Below are positions 25,446 through 33,265 of a stretch of 64,000 bases of DNA, piece by piece (position 1 is the first letter of the stretch; each line of letters starts with the position of its first letter). The position numbers and the translations under genes were made by a program. The notes under the pieces were generated by a model, which saw only the letters and a program-made list of their open reading frames with translations, was not told the DNA's origin and ran no database searches. Source of the DNA: Gordonia sediminis. GTDB taxonomy: Bacteria > Actinomycetota > Actinomycetes > Mycobacteriales > Mycobacteriaceae. The DNA is taken from contig RZUM01000001.1 in NCBI GenBank assembly GCA_004193205.1, positions 812,424 to 876,423 on the forward strand, read 5' to 3'.

Positions 25446-26603
25446 TCATTGGAGCAGCGTCTCCTTGCCGTTCTCCCAGCGGATCATCGCGCCCGGCACT
25501 CGCATGTCGTTGCCGTCGAACGTGATGTCACCCATTGCGCCGGTGAAGCCCTCCGAGGCGACCGTGGTCAGGCCCTGCTGGATTCCCTCACGCGACGAGC
25601 TGTTCGCCGACTTGATGCCCCGTGCGAGCCACCAGATGGCGTCGTAGCCTTCGGCGGCGTAGGCGTCGGGCTGCTTGCCGTACTTCTTCTCGAAGGCGGC
25701 GACGAACTTCTGAGCCTCCGCCGAGTCCATCGCTGCCGAGAAGTCGACCGGGTAGACCAGGCCATTGGCGGCATCGCCGGCCGCGGAGACGTTGCCGGCG
25801 CTCTGCACGGAGGTGCCGACGACCTGTCCCTGATATCCGGCCTGGCGGAGCTGCTTGAGGAAGGTCACCGACTGGGGAGCGGTGAGGAGCATGATCACGG
25901 CCTTCGGGTTGGCCGACGCGATCTGCTGCGCCTGGCCGGTGAAATCCTGTGTGGTCGACTGGGCTTCGATGGACTGGCCCAGGTCAATTCCCAGCTGCTT
26001 TGCCTCCGCGGGCACCACGTCCTTGCCGAGGTCGGCGAAGGTGGGGAACGTGGCGTTGTAGATGACCGAGACATTCTTCAGGTCGTTGTCGGCCAGCCAC
26101 TTCATCGCGATGTCGTAGTAGCTGCCCATCGGGGCGGTGGCACGGAAGGTGTAGTCGCCGGTCACGACACCCTCGGCACCGGACTGGGTGAAGATCGTCG
26201 GCGTCTTGCGCTGATTGACGATCGGGGCGACCGCGGCCGCCTGCTGGCCCATCGTCGGGCCCAGGATCGCGGAGATGTCGGGGTTGGCCATCGCCGTGGT
26301 GGTCTCGCTGACGGCCCGGTCGATCTGTCCCGCGGGATCACTCTGCTCCATCGAGACGGTGATCCCGTCACCGAGGAAGCCTTGCTCGTTGATCTCGGCG
26401 ATGGCCAGCTCGGCGCCCCGGCTGGCGCCGGTACCCGCGTAGGCGACCGCGCCGGTCTGGTCGTTGACCGCCTGGATCCGGATCTGCGAAGCGATCCCAT
26501 CGCTGCCCTGGGCCGTCGAACCGCTACTCCCGCAGGCGGTCGCCGCCAGCATCGTCGCGGCGGCCAGGCTGGTCAGGATCGCCGCCGTCTTCTTGATTCT
26601 CAC
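25446..26603 (-). CDS. ABC transporter substrate-binding lipoprotein (LivK-like)
   Basis: A 385-residue periplasmic-binding-protein-type lipoprotein. The N-terminus has two lysines, a hydrophobic stretch and a lipobox L-A-A-T-A-C, so Cys24 would be lipidated and the protein held at the outer face of the cell membrane. The mature part is a type I fold with A-I-L-G-P-T-M-G-Q-Q-A-A-A, the ligand-contacting loop of the Liv family. GTG 26603 has AAGGAG upstream at a good distance; the frame continues a further 430 bases but only through repeats and the promoter. As first gene of the importer it sits below an AT-rich operator candidate at 26664. The ligand is probably the substrate of the neighbouring catabolic genes. 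Confidence 0.92.
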   Translation of the reverse strand: MRIKKTAAILTSLAAATMLAATACGSSGSTAQGSDGIASQIRIQAVNDQTGAVAYAGTGASRGAELAIAEINEQGFLGDGITVSMEQSDPAGQIDRAVSETTTAMANPDISAILGPTMGQQAAAVAPIVNQRKTPTIFTQSGAEGVVTGDYTFRATAPMGSYYDIAMKWLADNDLKNVSVIYNATFPTFADLGKDVVPAEAKQLGIDLGQSIEAQSTTQDFTGQAQQIASANPKAVIMLLTAPQSVTFLKQLRQAGYQGQVVGTSVQSAGNVSAAGDAANGLVYPVDFSAAMDSAEAQKFVAAFEKKYGKQPDAYAAEGYDAIWWLARGIKSANSSSREGIQQGLTTVASEGFTGAMGDITFDGNDMRVPGAMIRWENGKETLLQ

Positions 26604-26663
26604 CGTGAGTTCTCCTTCTCGATCTCCGTGGGATGGATGGCGTGAGGTCGGAAATGACCGTTG

Positions 26664-26684
26664 ATGATGATTATCATGAATACC
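26664..26684. promoter_or_regulatory. candidate operator ATGATTATCAT upstream of importer operon
   Basis: About 60 bases before the substrate-binding protein gene lies ATGAT-T-ATCAT at 26667-26677, a perfect five-base inverted repeat around one base. On the minus strand it reads CATGATAATCATC, sharing the TGATAAT core with sites at 31925 and 35190. It falls where a promoter for the importer operon is expected. From 26685 to the repeats at 26787 I see nothing else. Confidence 0.55.
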
Positions 26685-26786
26685 ACAGATATGGCGCCGG
26701 TCACAATGGGGTTTGGGAACTCGGCAGTGTCTCAGCTCAGAGCGCCGGTTCGATGTAGTGCGGGTTCGAGGTAGCTCGGGTTGAGT

Positions 26787-26974
26787 GGTCTCGATACACC
26801 TCCTCGCTGCGCTCGTCGGCACTCGACCAGCGGGAGGGGGGTGTGGTCTCGATACGCCTCCTCGCTGCGCTCGTCGGCACTCGACCAGCGGGGGGGTGGT
26901 CTCGATACACCTCCTCGCTGCGCTCGTCGGCACTCGACCAGCGGGAGGTAGCGCTCGTCGGCACTCGACCAGCG
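26787..26974. repeat. tandem repeat cluster of a second dispersed family (three full units and one partial)
   Basis: Three units of 48 bases (starting GGTCTCGATACACCTCCTCG and ending GGCACTCGACCAGCGGG) begin at about 26787, 26845 and 26898; a truncated fourth lies at 26951-26974. The units are separated by 5-10 G-rich bases. This family is related in its ends (TCGATAC, CTCGACCAGC) to the palindromic repeats at 19-22 kb, but the middle (CTCGCTGCGCTCGTCGGC) differs. There is no spacer diversity, so it is not a CRISPR array. Confidence 0.85.
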
Positions 26975-27000
26975 GGAGGGAGCGGGTGGGAAACGCAGAC

Positions 27001-27034
27001 GGGTGGATCATCGGCCGGTGCCGATGATCCACCC
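27001..27034 (-). terminator. hairpin terminator after mycofactocin-type SDR
   Basis: GGGTGGATCATCGGC (27001-27015) and GCCGATGATCCACCC (27020-27034) form a perfect 15-base stem with a four-base loop, 20 bases beyond the stop of the minus-strand SDR gene. There is no clear T-run, which is common for actinobacterial terminators. It would separate the 27-32 kb operon from the importer operon. Confidence 0.8.
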
Positions 27035-27053
27035 GGAACTGTTGAGGGTCTGG

Positions 27054-27893
27054 CTATTTGAGGGTGAAGCCGGCATCCACCTTCAGTTCGGTGCCGGTGA
27101 CATAGCGGGCCTCGTCAGAGGCCAGGAACAACACGGCGTTGCTGATGTCGATCGGCTCCACCCACGGCACCTCGAGTGCGTTGGTGGTGGTGAACACCGG
27201 CGCCGCCTGCTCCATGGTCGGATGCTCGACGTCGGGGAGGAACAGTCTGTACGTCGACTCGTTGAGGATCATGTTCGTGGCCACGCCGGTGGGATGAACG
27301 GTGTTGACCCGCACCGCATACGGTGCCAGTTCCAGCGCCAGTGTCCGCATGAGACCGACGACGCCATGTTTGCTCGCGGTGTAGGCGGCCACATTCGGGG
27401 TGCCCTTGATGCCGGCGGTGGAGCTGGTGAGGATGATCGATCCGCCGGTGCCCTGCTCGATGAGGTGTGGGATCACCGCCTTGCAGGTGAGCCAGACGCC
27501 TTTGAGGTTGACGTCCTGGACATCGTCCCAGTCCTGTTCGGCCACCTCGTGGGTCTTGTCGCCGAACTCGAAGATGCCGGCGTTGGCGCTGACCACGTCG
27601 ACGTGACCGAACTCGGCCAGGCCCCGCTCGAGCGCCTCCTTGGTGGCGGCGAAGTCGCGGACATCGGCCTTGGTGGCGACGATCCGCCGGTCGAGCTTCT
27701 CGACCTCGGCGACGGTCTCCGCGAGATCCTCCTCGGTCGCACCCGGGTAGTACCGCGGTACGTTGCCGACGTCGTCGCACAGGTCCAGCGCGATGATGTC
27801 GGCACCCTCCCGGGCGAGCCGGATCGCGTGGCTACGCCCCTGACCACGGGCCGCACCGGTGATGAAGGCGACTTTGCCTTCCATTCTTCCCAT
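27054..27893 (-). CDS. mycofactocin-coupled SDR family oxidoreductase
   Basis: A 279-residue SDR of the mycofactocin-associated type, with G-K-V-A-F-I-T-G-A-A-R-G-Q-G-R-S-H at the N-terminus, the inserted segment after L-D-L-C, N-A-G at 104-106, Ser157/158, Tyr171 and Lys175. It is a paralog of the 18369-19208 protein. It closes a five-gene minus-strand operon behind an NDMA-type alcohol dehydrogenase, another mycofactocin-linked family, which suggests that alcohol oxidation in this island depends on mycofactocin. Its stop is 20 bases from a strong hairpin. GGAG lies upstream of ATG 27893. Confidence 0.92.
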   Translation of the reverse strand: MGRMEGKVAFITGAARGQGRSHAIRLAREGADIIALDLCDDVGNVPRYYPGATEEDLAETVAEVEKLDRRIVATKADVRDFAATKEALERGLAEFGHVDVVSANAGIFEFGDKTHEVAEQDWDDVQDVNLKGVWLTCKAVIPHLIEQGTGGSIILTSSTAGIKGTPNVAAYTASKHGVVGLMRTLALELAPYAVRVNTVHPTGVATNMILNESTYRLFLPDVEHPTMEQAAPVFTTTNALEVPWVEPIDISNAVLFLASDEARYVTGTELKVDAGFTLK

Positions 27894-27921
27894 GTCGAAT
27901 CTCCAGTCTCTCGGTGAACGA

Positions 27922-29703
27922 TCAGATCGGCGACGAGGTGTCGATCCCGTCCAGATCCGCCCTCAACCGTAGGGCGAGGTACTTGTTGTACGTACGGGCA
28001 AATCCGAGATTGCCTCCACTGAACCAGAATCCGTCGTGACCCGAGGGCCGCCACACACCGCGGAGTTCACCCTCGTCGTCGAGATCCCAGACGGGTCCGA
28101 CCCGGTCGGCGACCTCGTCGCCGAAGATGCGGCGCGCGGTGTCGACGATGCCGCGGAATCCGGTGGCGAGAATGACCGCGTCGACGTTGATTCGTCGCCC
28201 GTCGGCGAACACGACGCCGTCGGCGTCGAACCGGTCGATCTCGGAACCGGACATGATGCCGATGTCGCCGTCGATGATGAGCTGCGACGCGCCGACGTCG
28301 ATGTAGTAGCCGCCGTTGCGGGTGAGGAACAGCATCATCGAGCCGGTGCCGTCGATCCCGCTCGACAGCGCGAATCCGCGTTCGGTCAGGCCGTCGTGAA
28401 TGTCCTTGTCCAGCTCGGCCATCGCCGCCGTCGCCGCCTGTAGGCCGGCCGTGGTGGCCGCGGCCCGGTTGGGCATCGAGGCGCCGATGAGGTCGGACAC
28501 CTCGGTCGGGGGTGAGTCCTCGCTGTAGGACGCGCTCATCATCACGGCTTCGACCGTCTGTGCGCCGACGACGAACGTCGGGCCCCGCTGCACGAGCGTG
28601 GTGTCCACCCCGTGCAGGTAGAGGTCCTGTGCCACATCATGTCCGCTGTTGCCGGTGCCGATGACCGCCACCCGTTTGCCGGTGAACTGCGAACCGTCGG
28701 TGTAGGCGCTCGAATGCAGGAGCTGCCCGGCGAAGTCCTCCTGTCCGGCGAAGGTCGGGACGAAGGGCTCGGTCCCGCTCAGACCGGTCGCGAGTACCAC
28801 GTGTCGGGGGGTCAGCTCCCGGATCTCGCCGCTCCGGTCCACGGTTACCCGCCAGGTGCCGGTCTCGTCGTCGTAGCTGCTCGACGTGACCGAACTGCCC
28901 GTCCACACATTCAATTCCATGGCCCGCGAGTAGATCTCGAGCCAGTCGCCCATCTTGTCCTTGGGTGTGTACACCGGCCAGCCCGGCGGGAACCTCATCA
29001 GCGGCAGATGGTCGTACCACACCGGGTCGTGCAGCACGAGCGAGTCGTAGCGGTTGCGCCAGTTGTCCCCGACGCGTTCGTTCTTGTCGACGAGCAGGGT
29101 CGGGACGCCCAGTGCACCGAGGTAGGCGGCCAGCCCGAGTCCCGAATGGCCGGCGCCGACGATGAGCACATCCGGTGCGCCGGAGTCGAATTCCTGGGTC
29201 GCGCGTCGTCGTGTGGTCCACGACGGCTCGCCCGGCGGCGTGACGCCCGACGGTCGGCGTGAGCCGACCGCGAAGTCGCTGCCCTCGAGCGACTCGAGGC
29301 TGGTGAGCAGGGTGGAGGCACGCCAGCCGGTGCCGTCGGTGGACGGGTTGAGCCGCACCAGTCCCCGCCCGGTTCCGGCGGCGGTCTGGAAGTCGAAGAA
29401 TGCCTGCACCGTCGGGGGTGCGCCGTCGACCTCCATCCGGACCGGTTCGCAGTCGGTGGCCGCAGCGATGCCGGCCACCGACTGGTTCGCGGCCGCCGCC
29501 ATCAGGGGGCCGATCGCATCTTCGCCGTGCAGGCTGCGCAGATCCCAGGTGAAGGCGAGAAGATCCCGCCACCACGCATCGGTGGTGAACAGCTGCTCAT
29601 ACCGGCTGGCGTCGCCGGCCTGCAGGGCGTCCCGGAGCCCGTCGAGCCAGGACGCGACGATGGTGGGTGTGTCGATGTCGAGCGCGTCGGAAAGTGTGGT
29701 CAT
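27922..29703 (-). CDS. FMO-like NAD(P)/FAD monooxygenase with N-terminal SnoaL-like domain
   Basis: A 593-residue fusion. Residues 1 to about 140 resemble a SnoaL/NTF2 domain (S-R-Y-E-Q-L-F-T-T-D-A-W-W-R-D-L-L-A, then F-F-D-F-Q-T). The rest is a flavoprotein: FAD motif G-A-G-H-S-G at 183-188, G-D-N-W-R-N-R-Y after the second strand, the FMO fingerprint F-x-G-x-x-x-H-x-x-x-Y at 324-334, NADP motif G-T-G-N-S-G at 349-354, and a late A-T-G-F. It could oxidise a heteroatom or act as a Baeyer-Villiger-type enzyme. It sits 8 bases after one SnoaL-like gene and has a second one in the same operon, so its fused domain is unlikely to be accidental. Confidence 0.88.
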   Translation of the reverse strand: MTTLSDALDIDTPTIVASWLDGLRDALQAGDASRYEQLFTTDAWWRDLLAFTWDLRSLHGEDAIGPLMAAAANQSVAGIAAATDCEPVRMEVDGAPPTVQAFFDFQTAAGTGRGLVRLNPSTDGTGWRASTLLTSLESLEGSDFAVGSRRPSGVTPPGEPSWTTRRRATQEFDSGAPDVLIVGAGHSGLGLAAYLGALGVPTLLVDKNERVGDNWRNRYDSLVLHDPVWYDHLPLMRFPPGWPVYTPKDKMGDWLEIYSRAMELNVWTGSSVTSSSYDDETGTWRVTVDRSGEIRELTPRHVVLATGLSGTEPFVPTFAGQEDFAGQLLHSSAYTDGSQFTGKRVAVIGTGNSGHDVAQDLYLHGVDTTLVQRGPTFVVGAQTVEAVMMSASYSEDSPPTEVSDLIGASMPNRAAATTAGLQAATAAMAELDKDIHDGLTERGFALSSGIDGTGSMMLFLTRNGGYYIDVGASQLIIDGDIGIMSGSEIDRFDADGVVFADGRRINVDAVILATGFRGIVDTARRIFGDEVADRVGPVWDLDDEGELRGVWRPSGHDGFWFSGGNLGFARTYNKYLALRLRADLDGIDTSSPI

Positions 29704-29711
29704 GGCGGATG

Positions 29712-30134
29712 TCAGACCTCGAACCCCTCCATCTGTGGGGTGGTCAGCGGTTCGATGATGCGCTCGGAGATCTTCCAGCCGTCTTCGGTACGGACGTACA
29801 CATCCTTGTTCAACGCGATGGCCTTGATGGCGCCGCCGTTGCGCATCTCGCCCTCGGCGTAGACGTAGTTCGTGCCGTGCGCGCGGTCATCGTCGTCGAA
29901 ATCGATGATGTGGTTGGTGATGATGTGGCACTGCTTGTCGACGGCGGCCGCGTCCGCCTCGAAGAAGGCGATCAGATCGGCCTCGCCTTCGAAGCGCTGC
30001 AACCCGACCGCGGTGGCGTCCCACACACCGTCCTTGGTGAAGGCGGAAGCCGCTTCCTTCGGGTCGTGCAGATCGAGGCCCCGCGCGTAGGTGTGGGTGG
30101 CCTTGACGATGTCGTTGACGTCGTCTGCTCGCAT
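29712..30134 (-). CDS. SnoaL-like / nuclear transport factor 2 family protein
   Basis: A 140-residue SnoaL_4-type protein: I-V-K-A-T-H-T-Y-A-R-G-L-D-L-H-D-P at the start, then F-T-K-D-G-V-W-D and I-T-N-H-I-I-D-F-D-D-D. The residues that serve as catalytic acids in scytalone dehydratase-like members (His and Asp in the cone) may be present but cannot be assigned by eye. AGGAGG lies upstream of ATG 30134. It is placed immediately before the FMO-like gene, which itself begins with a related domain. Confidence 0.85.
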   Translation of the reverse strand: MRADDVNDIVKATHTYARGLDLHDPKEAASAFTKDGVWDATAVGLQRFEGEADLIAFFEADAAAVDKQCHIITNHIIDFDDDDRAHGTNYVYAEGEMRNGGAIKAIALNKDVYVRTEDGWKISERIIEPLTTPQMEGFEV

Positions 30135-30157
30135 GGTCTTTCCTCCTGATCAGGGTG

Positions 30158-30721
30158 TTATCGGTTGTCCCGGAAGGTTGTCCACGTCGGCGCCGACTCC
30201 GGGTAGTCTGCGTCGCGGTGTCGCGTCTGGGGCCAGCGGATGCGCTGGCGCGTGCGGAAACTGGTGTTCATCGATTCCACCGGGACCGCGTACATGAACC
30301 TCACGTGCCGCTCGGCGAACCGCCACTGGCCGGCCACGCGGGCGTAGCGATCGGTGTAGCGGTAGGCGGTCATCATCAGGGTGTCGCGGAAGGCTAGCTC
30401 GGCGTGGCCGGTGGCGCGTCCGTGGGCGGTGTCGGTGGAATCGATGGTCACCAGATGGATCTCGGGAGTGTGCAGCATGGTGTGGAAGCGACCCATGCTG
30501 GCGACGAACGACTTCCGGATCTCCGTGCGCCCGCGGGCGATCTCCCCGGACACGTCGAAAACGCCGTCGGTGCTGAACAACCCGACCACGGTGTCGATGT
30601 CGTGATCATCAACGGCCAGCGCATACCGCATCGCCATGTCGCGGATCTCGTCCTTGGCCAGCAGGATCTCGAGCCGGTCATCGACACCGTGGTCGTCGGT
30701 CATCGTCGACTCAGAGGTCAT
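30158..30721 (-). CDS. SnoaL-like / nuclear transport factor 2 family protein
   Basis: A 187-residue SnoaL-like protein with M-A-M-R-Y-A-L-A-V-D-D-H-D-I near residue 34, F-S-T-D-G-V-F-D-V, and a long C-terminal part (R-R-I-R-W-P-Q-T-R type) shared with the protein at 13173-13709 (there N-R-I-R-W-P). The two are paralogs in different operons. The start is uncertain: ATG 30721 overlaps the alcohol dehydrogenase gene by eleven bases, and ATG 30703 would remove the overlap; neither has a strong ribosome site. The function within the SnoaL-like fold is unknown. Confidence 0.82.
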   Translation of the reverse strand: MTSESTMTDDHGVDDRLEILLAKDEIRDMAMRYALAVDDHDIDTVVGLFSTDGVFDVSGEIARGRTEIRKSFVASMGRFHTMLHTPEIHLVTIDSTDTAHGRATGHAELAFRDTLMMTAYRYTDRYARVAGQWRFAERHVRFMYAVPVESMNTSFRTRQRIRWPQTRHRDADYPESAPTWTTFRDNR

Positions 30722-31832
30722 ACATGATGACGCCGCGGATGTTCTTGCCCTCCCGCATGTCGGCGATGGCCTCGTTGATCTGCTCGAGTTCGTAGGTCTT
30801 GGTGACCAGTTCGTCGAGCTTGTACTCGCCGCGGCGGTACATGTCGGCGATCAGCGGGATGTCGCGGCGCGCGGTCGTGGTGCCGTACAGCGTGCCCTGC
30901 AAACGCTTTCCGCTCATCGCGAAGGTGAACAGGTCGAACGGGACATCGCGCTGGGTGACCGGTGCAGCAGAAGTCAGCACCAGCGTGCCGCCGCGGCGAA
31001 CCATCTCCTGGGCGGGGTTCAGCAGGTGCCCGTAGGCGATGTCGACGGTGATGATCACCTTGTCCGCGCCCTGACCGTTGGTCAGGCTCGCCACCAGATC
31101 CGCTGCCTGCTCATAGTTCTCGACAGTGTGCGTGGCGCCGAAGAGCTTGGCCTGATCGCGCTTGAACGGTACCGGGTCGATCGTGATGATGTCCTTGGCG
31201 CCCTTGTGGCGGGCACCCTGAACCGCGTTCATGCCGACGCCGCCGGTGCCGACGATGACGACCGTCTCACCGAGGTTGACCTCGGCGGCGTAGACCGACG
31301 ATCCCCAGCCGGTGGGCACACCGCATCCGATGAGGGCGGCCTTGTCCAGCGGGATGTCCTTGCCGATCTTCACGCACGAGTCGATGTTGACCACGACGTA
31401 GGGCGAGAAGGTGCCGAGGTAGGAGAAGGGTCCGACGCCCTGCCCGCGGGCGTGCACGCGATGGGTGCCGTCGGGCGCGAAGCCGCTCAGGACGCCGGCG
31501 CCGCGCTCACACATGTTGGACCGTCCGATGGTGCACATCTGGCACTGGCCGCACGACGGCAGGAACGACAGGACGACATGATCGCCGACCTCGAACCCCG
31601 TGACATCGGGGCCGACCTCCTCGATGATGCCGGCGCCCTCGTGGCCACCGATGATCGGCGCCCAGTCCAGCGGGATGTCGCCCGTGTCGACGTGATCGTC
31701 GGAGTGGCAGATGCCGGATGCGGCCAGCTTGACCCGCACCTCACGGCTCTTGGGCGGATCGATCTCGATCTCCTCGACGCTCCAGCCGGAACGGGTTCCC
31801 GGCTCCCAGATCAGTGCGCCAATGGTTTTCAT
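30711..31832 (-). CDS. NDMA-dependent-type zinc alcohol dehydrogenase
   Basis: A 373-residue medium-chain dehydrogenase. Catalytic-zinc residues are Cys42, His64 (with Glu65) and Cys170; the structural-zinc cysteines are 94, 97, 100 and 108; the NAD motif V-G-T-G-G-V-G is at 194-200. Its overall form (N-terminal K-T-I-G-A-L-I-W-E-P-G, C-terminal G-K-N-I-R-G-V-I) fits the actinobacterial group with tightly bound NAD that uses nitrosodimethylaniline in vitro and probably mycofactocin in vivo. It would oxidise a primary or secondary alcohol made by the P450 or released by the esterase. AAGGAG precedes ATG 31832. It heads the minus-strand operon, divergent from an MFS gene. Confidence 0.92.
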   Translation of the reverse strand: MKTIGALIWEPGTRSGWSVEEIEIDPPKSREVRVKLAASGICHSDDHVDTGDIPLDWAPIIGGHEGAGIIEEVGPDVTGFEVGDHVVLSFLPSCGQCQMCTIGRSNMCERGAGVLSGFAPDGTHRVHARGQGVGPFSYLGTFSPYVVVNIDSCVKIGKDIPLDKAALIGCGVPTGWGSSVYAAEVNLGETVVIVGTGGVGMNAVQGARHKGAKDIITIDPVPFKRDQAKLFGATHTVENYEQAADLVASLTNGQGADKVIITVDIAYGHLLNPAQEMVRRGGTLVLTSAAPVTQRDVPFDLFTFAMSGKRLQGTLYGTTTARRDIPLIADMYRRGEYKLDELVTKTYELEQINEAIADMREGKNIRGVIMYDL

Positions 31833-31924
31833 GATTCTCCTTCATCTCGCTCAAGCCGAAACAGGGGGCGATTGATCACCTGTGAACTGCGCGACGACGT
31901 CCACGAGCGGTGATGGAAATCACG

Positions 31925-31941
31925 ATAACCATTATCATGGT
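31925..31941. promoter_or_regulatory. candidate operator in divergent alcohol dehydrogenase / MFS promoter
   Basis: ATAACCATTATCA at 31925-31937 is repeated base for base at 35190-35202 in another divergent promoter. Here it extends into ACCAT-TATC-ATGGT (31928-31941), an inverted repeat. A -10-like TATAGT follows at 31947-31952 for the plus-strand gene. The 148-base gap contains no other structure that I can see. Confidence 0.6.
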
Positions 31942-31980
31942 ATTTGTATAGTCCTCGGGCCATACAAGGAGAGGAACCAT

Positions 31981-33228
31981 GTGACGGAGACCCTCGAAAC
32001 CCGGTCGACGCAACGTGACCGGGGGATACGTCTTCGGTGCTCACTGGCCGCGTCCGTAGGGTTCGCGCTGCTCATCGTCGGATCGAATATCCCCGCGCCG
32101 ATCCTGCCGATCTATCGGGATGAGCTGCAGCTGAGCACGTTCACCGTCACCGCGCTGTTCGCCGCCTACCTCGCCGCCCTGGTCGCCACATTCACCACCG
32201 TCGCGCGCACCACATTGACCGGGTCTGCGGCCGTTGTCCTGCCCGTGTCACTGGGGATCGGGATGCTCGCCGACGTGGCGCTGTGGGGCGGGCACGACGC
32301 GGTCGGATGGCTGTTCGCCGGACGCATCCTGACCGGACTCGCCGCCGGACTGGGCACCGGCGCGACCGCGACGATCGCGGTGGCGATGCGCGGTGAGCGT
32401 GGCCGCGCGATCGCCGCCACCGGAACCCTGGCCGGGTCCTTCCTGGGTCTCGTCGGCGCGGCCACCATCGCCGAGTTCCTGCCCGGCCCGACGACGACGG
32501 TCTATCTCTGCCACATCGCCCTGGTCGCGATCGCGCTGGGTCTGCTCGTCGTCGCGCTGGTTTCGGCGAGGTCCGTCCTGAGGGTCGAATTGCGGGGTGC
32601 CGCAACATCAGACGCGACGATCGATCGTGACCTGGCGGCGTTCGAGGTGGGCGTGCCTGCGGTGGCCGTGCAGGACACGCGCCGACTGCGCTGGGCGGGT
32701 TACGGTTTGGGCATCGCGGGATGGGCGATCGGCGGCATCGTCGTCGGCCTGTTGCCCACGGTCGTGGCCGATGAACTGGGCTCGCCGTCGATCATCGTGA
32801 CCGCACTGGCGCCGATCGTCCTGCTGGGCGTTGCGTGTCTGAGCCCGTACGTGTTCCGTTCGATGCGGGCCGAAGCAGCGGTCGTCGTGATCGCCGTGGC
32901 GGCCGTGTTGTGCCTCGTGGGCGTGTGGCTCGGCAATCTCGGATTGATCTTGAGCTGTTGCGTGCTCTGGGGAGCGGGGCAGGGATTTGCCTATGCGTGC
33001 GGTCTGCGGATCGTCACCGCGGGTCTGGGTCCCGTCGACCAGGGGCGCGTCGCCTCACGGTACGCGTCGATCTGCTACGGATTCACCGGTGTTCTCGCGG
33101 TCACCACCGGCGCCGTGGCGACGGCCTGGGGGTCGGTCGGCGGCATGGTGTTGCAGGCGGTGGTGTTCGTGACGCTGTGCACCTCGGTTGCCGTGTTGGG
33201 CCACCGACGCTGGCCCGCCGGCGTCTGA
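31981..33228 (+). CDS. MFS transporter
   Basis: A 415-residue membrane protein with about twelve hydrophobic segments, for example F-A-L-L-I-V-G-S-N-I-P-A-P-I-L-P-I-Y at residue 20 onward. It has no clear antiporter motif beyond short basic loops. GTG 31981 has AGGAGAGG nine to fourteen bases upstream and is preferred to the frame reaching back to 31882, which crosses the operator. Exporter or importer cannot be decided; sharing a promoter region with the alcohol dehydrogenase operon links it to the same compound. A 14-base direct repeat (CTGGCCCGCCGGCG) spans its stop codon region at 33210 and 33230. Confidence 0.85.
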   Translation: MTETLETRSTQRDRGIRLRCSLAASVGFALLIVGSNIPAPILPIYRDELQLSTFTVTALFAAYLAALVATFTTVARTTLTGSAAVVLPVSLGIGMLADVALWGGHDAVGWLFAGRILTGLAAGLGTGATATIAVAMRGERGRAIAATGTLAGSFLGLVGAATIAEFLPGPTTTVYLCHIALVAIALGLLVVALVSARSVLRVELRGAATSDATIDRDLAAFEVGVPAVAVQDTRRLRWAGYGLGIAGWAIGGIVVGLLPTVVADELGSPSIIVTALAPIVLLGVACLSPYVFRSMRAEAAVVVIAVAAVLCLVGVWLGNLGLILSCCVLWGAGQGFAYACGLRIVTAGLGPVDQGRVASRYASICYGFTGVLAVTTGAVATAWGSVGGMVLQAVVFVTLCTSVAVLGHRRWPAGV

Positions 33229-33265
33229 TCTGGCCCGCCGGCGCGGCCTCGTCGGCCGGACCGGA

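Noticed and set aside
26787-26974. Regularly repeated units that could be a CRISPR array
   Set aside because: Units are 48 bases with only 5-10 G-rich bases between them, no diverse spacers, and no cas genes nearby.
26604-27032. Extension of the substrate-binding protein upstream through the repeats
   Set aside because: The extra residues are repeated translations of the repeat units, and a good ribosome site and lipoprotein signal lie at 26603.
33210-33243. 14-base direct repeat CTGGCCCGCCGGCG spanning the MFS stop
   Set aside because: Probably a local duplication in GC-rich DNA; no sign of a mobile element or regulatory role.
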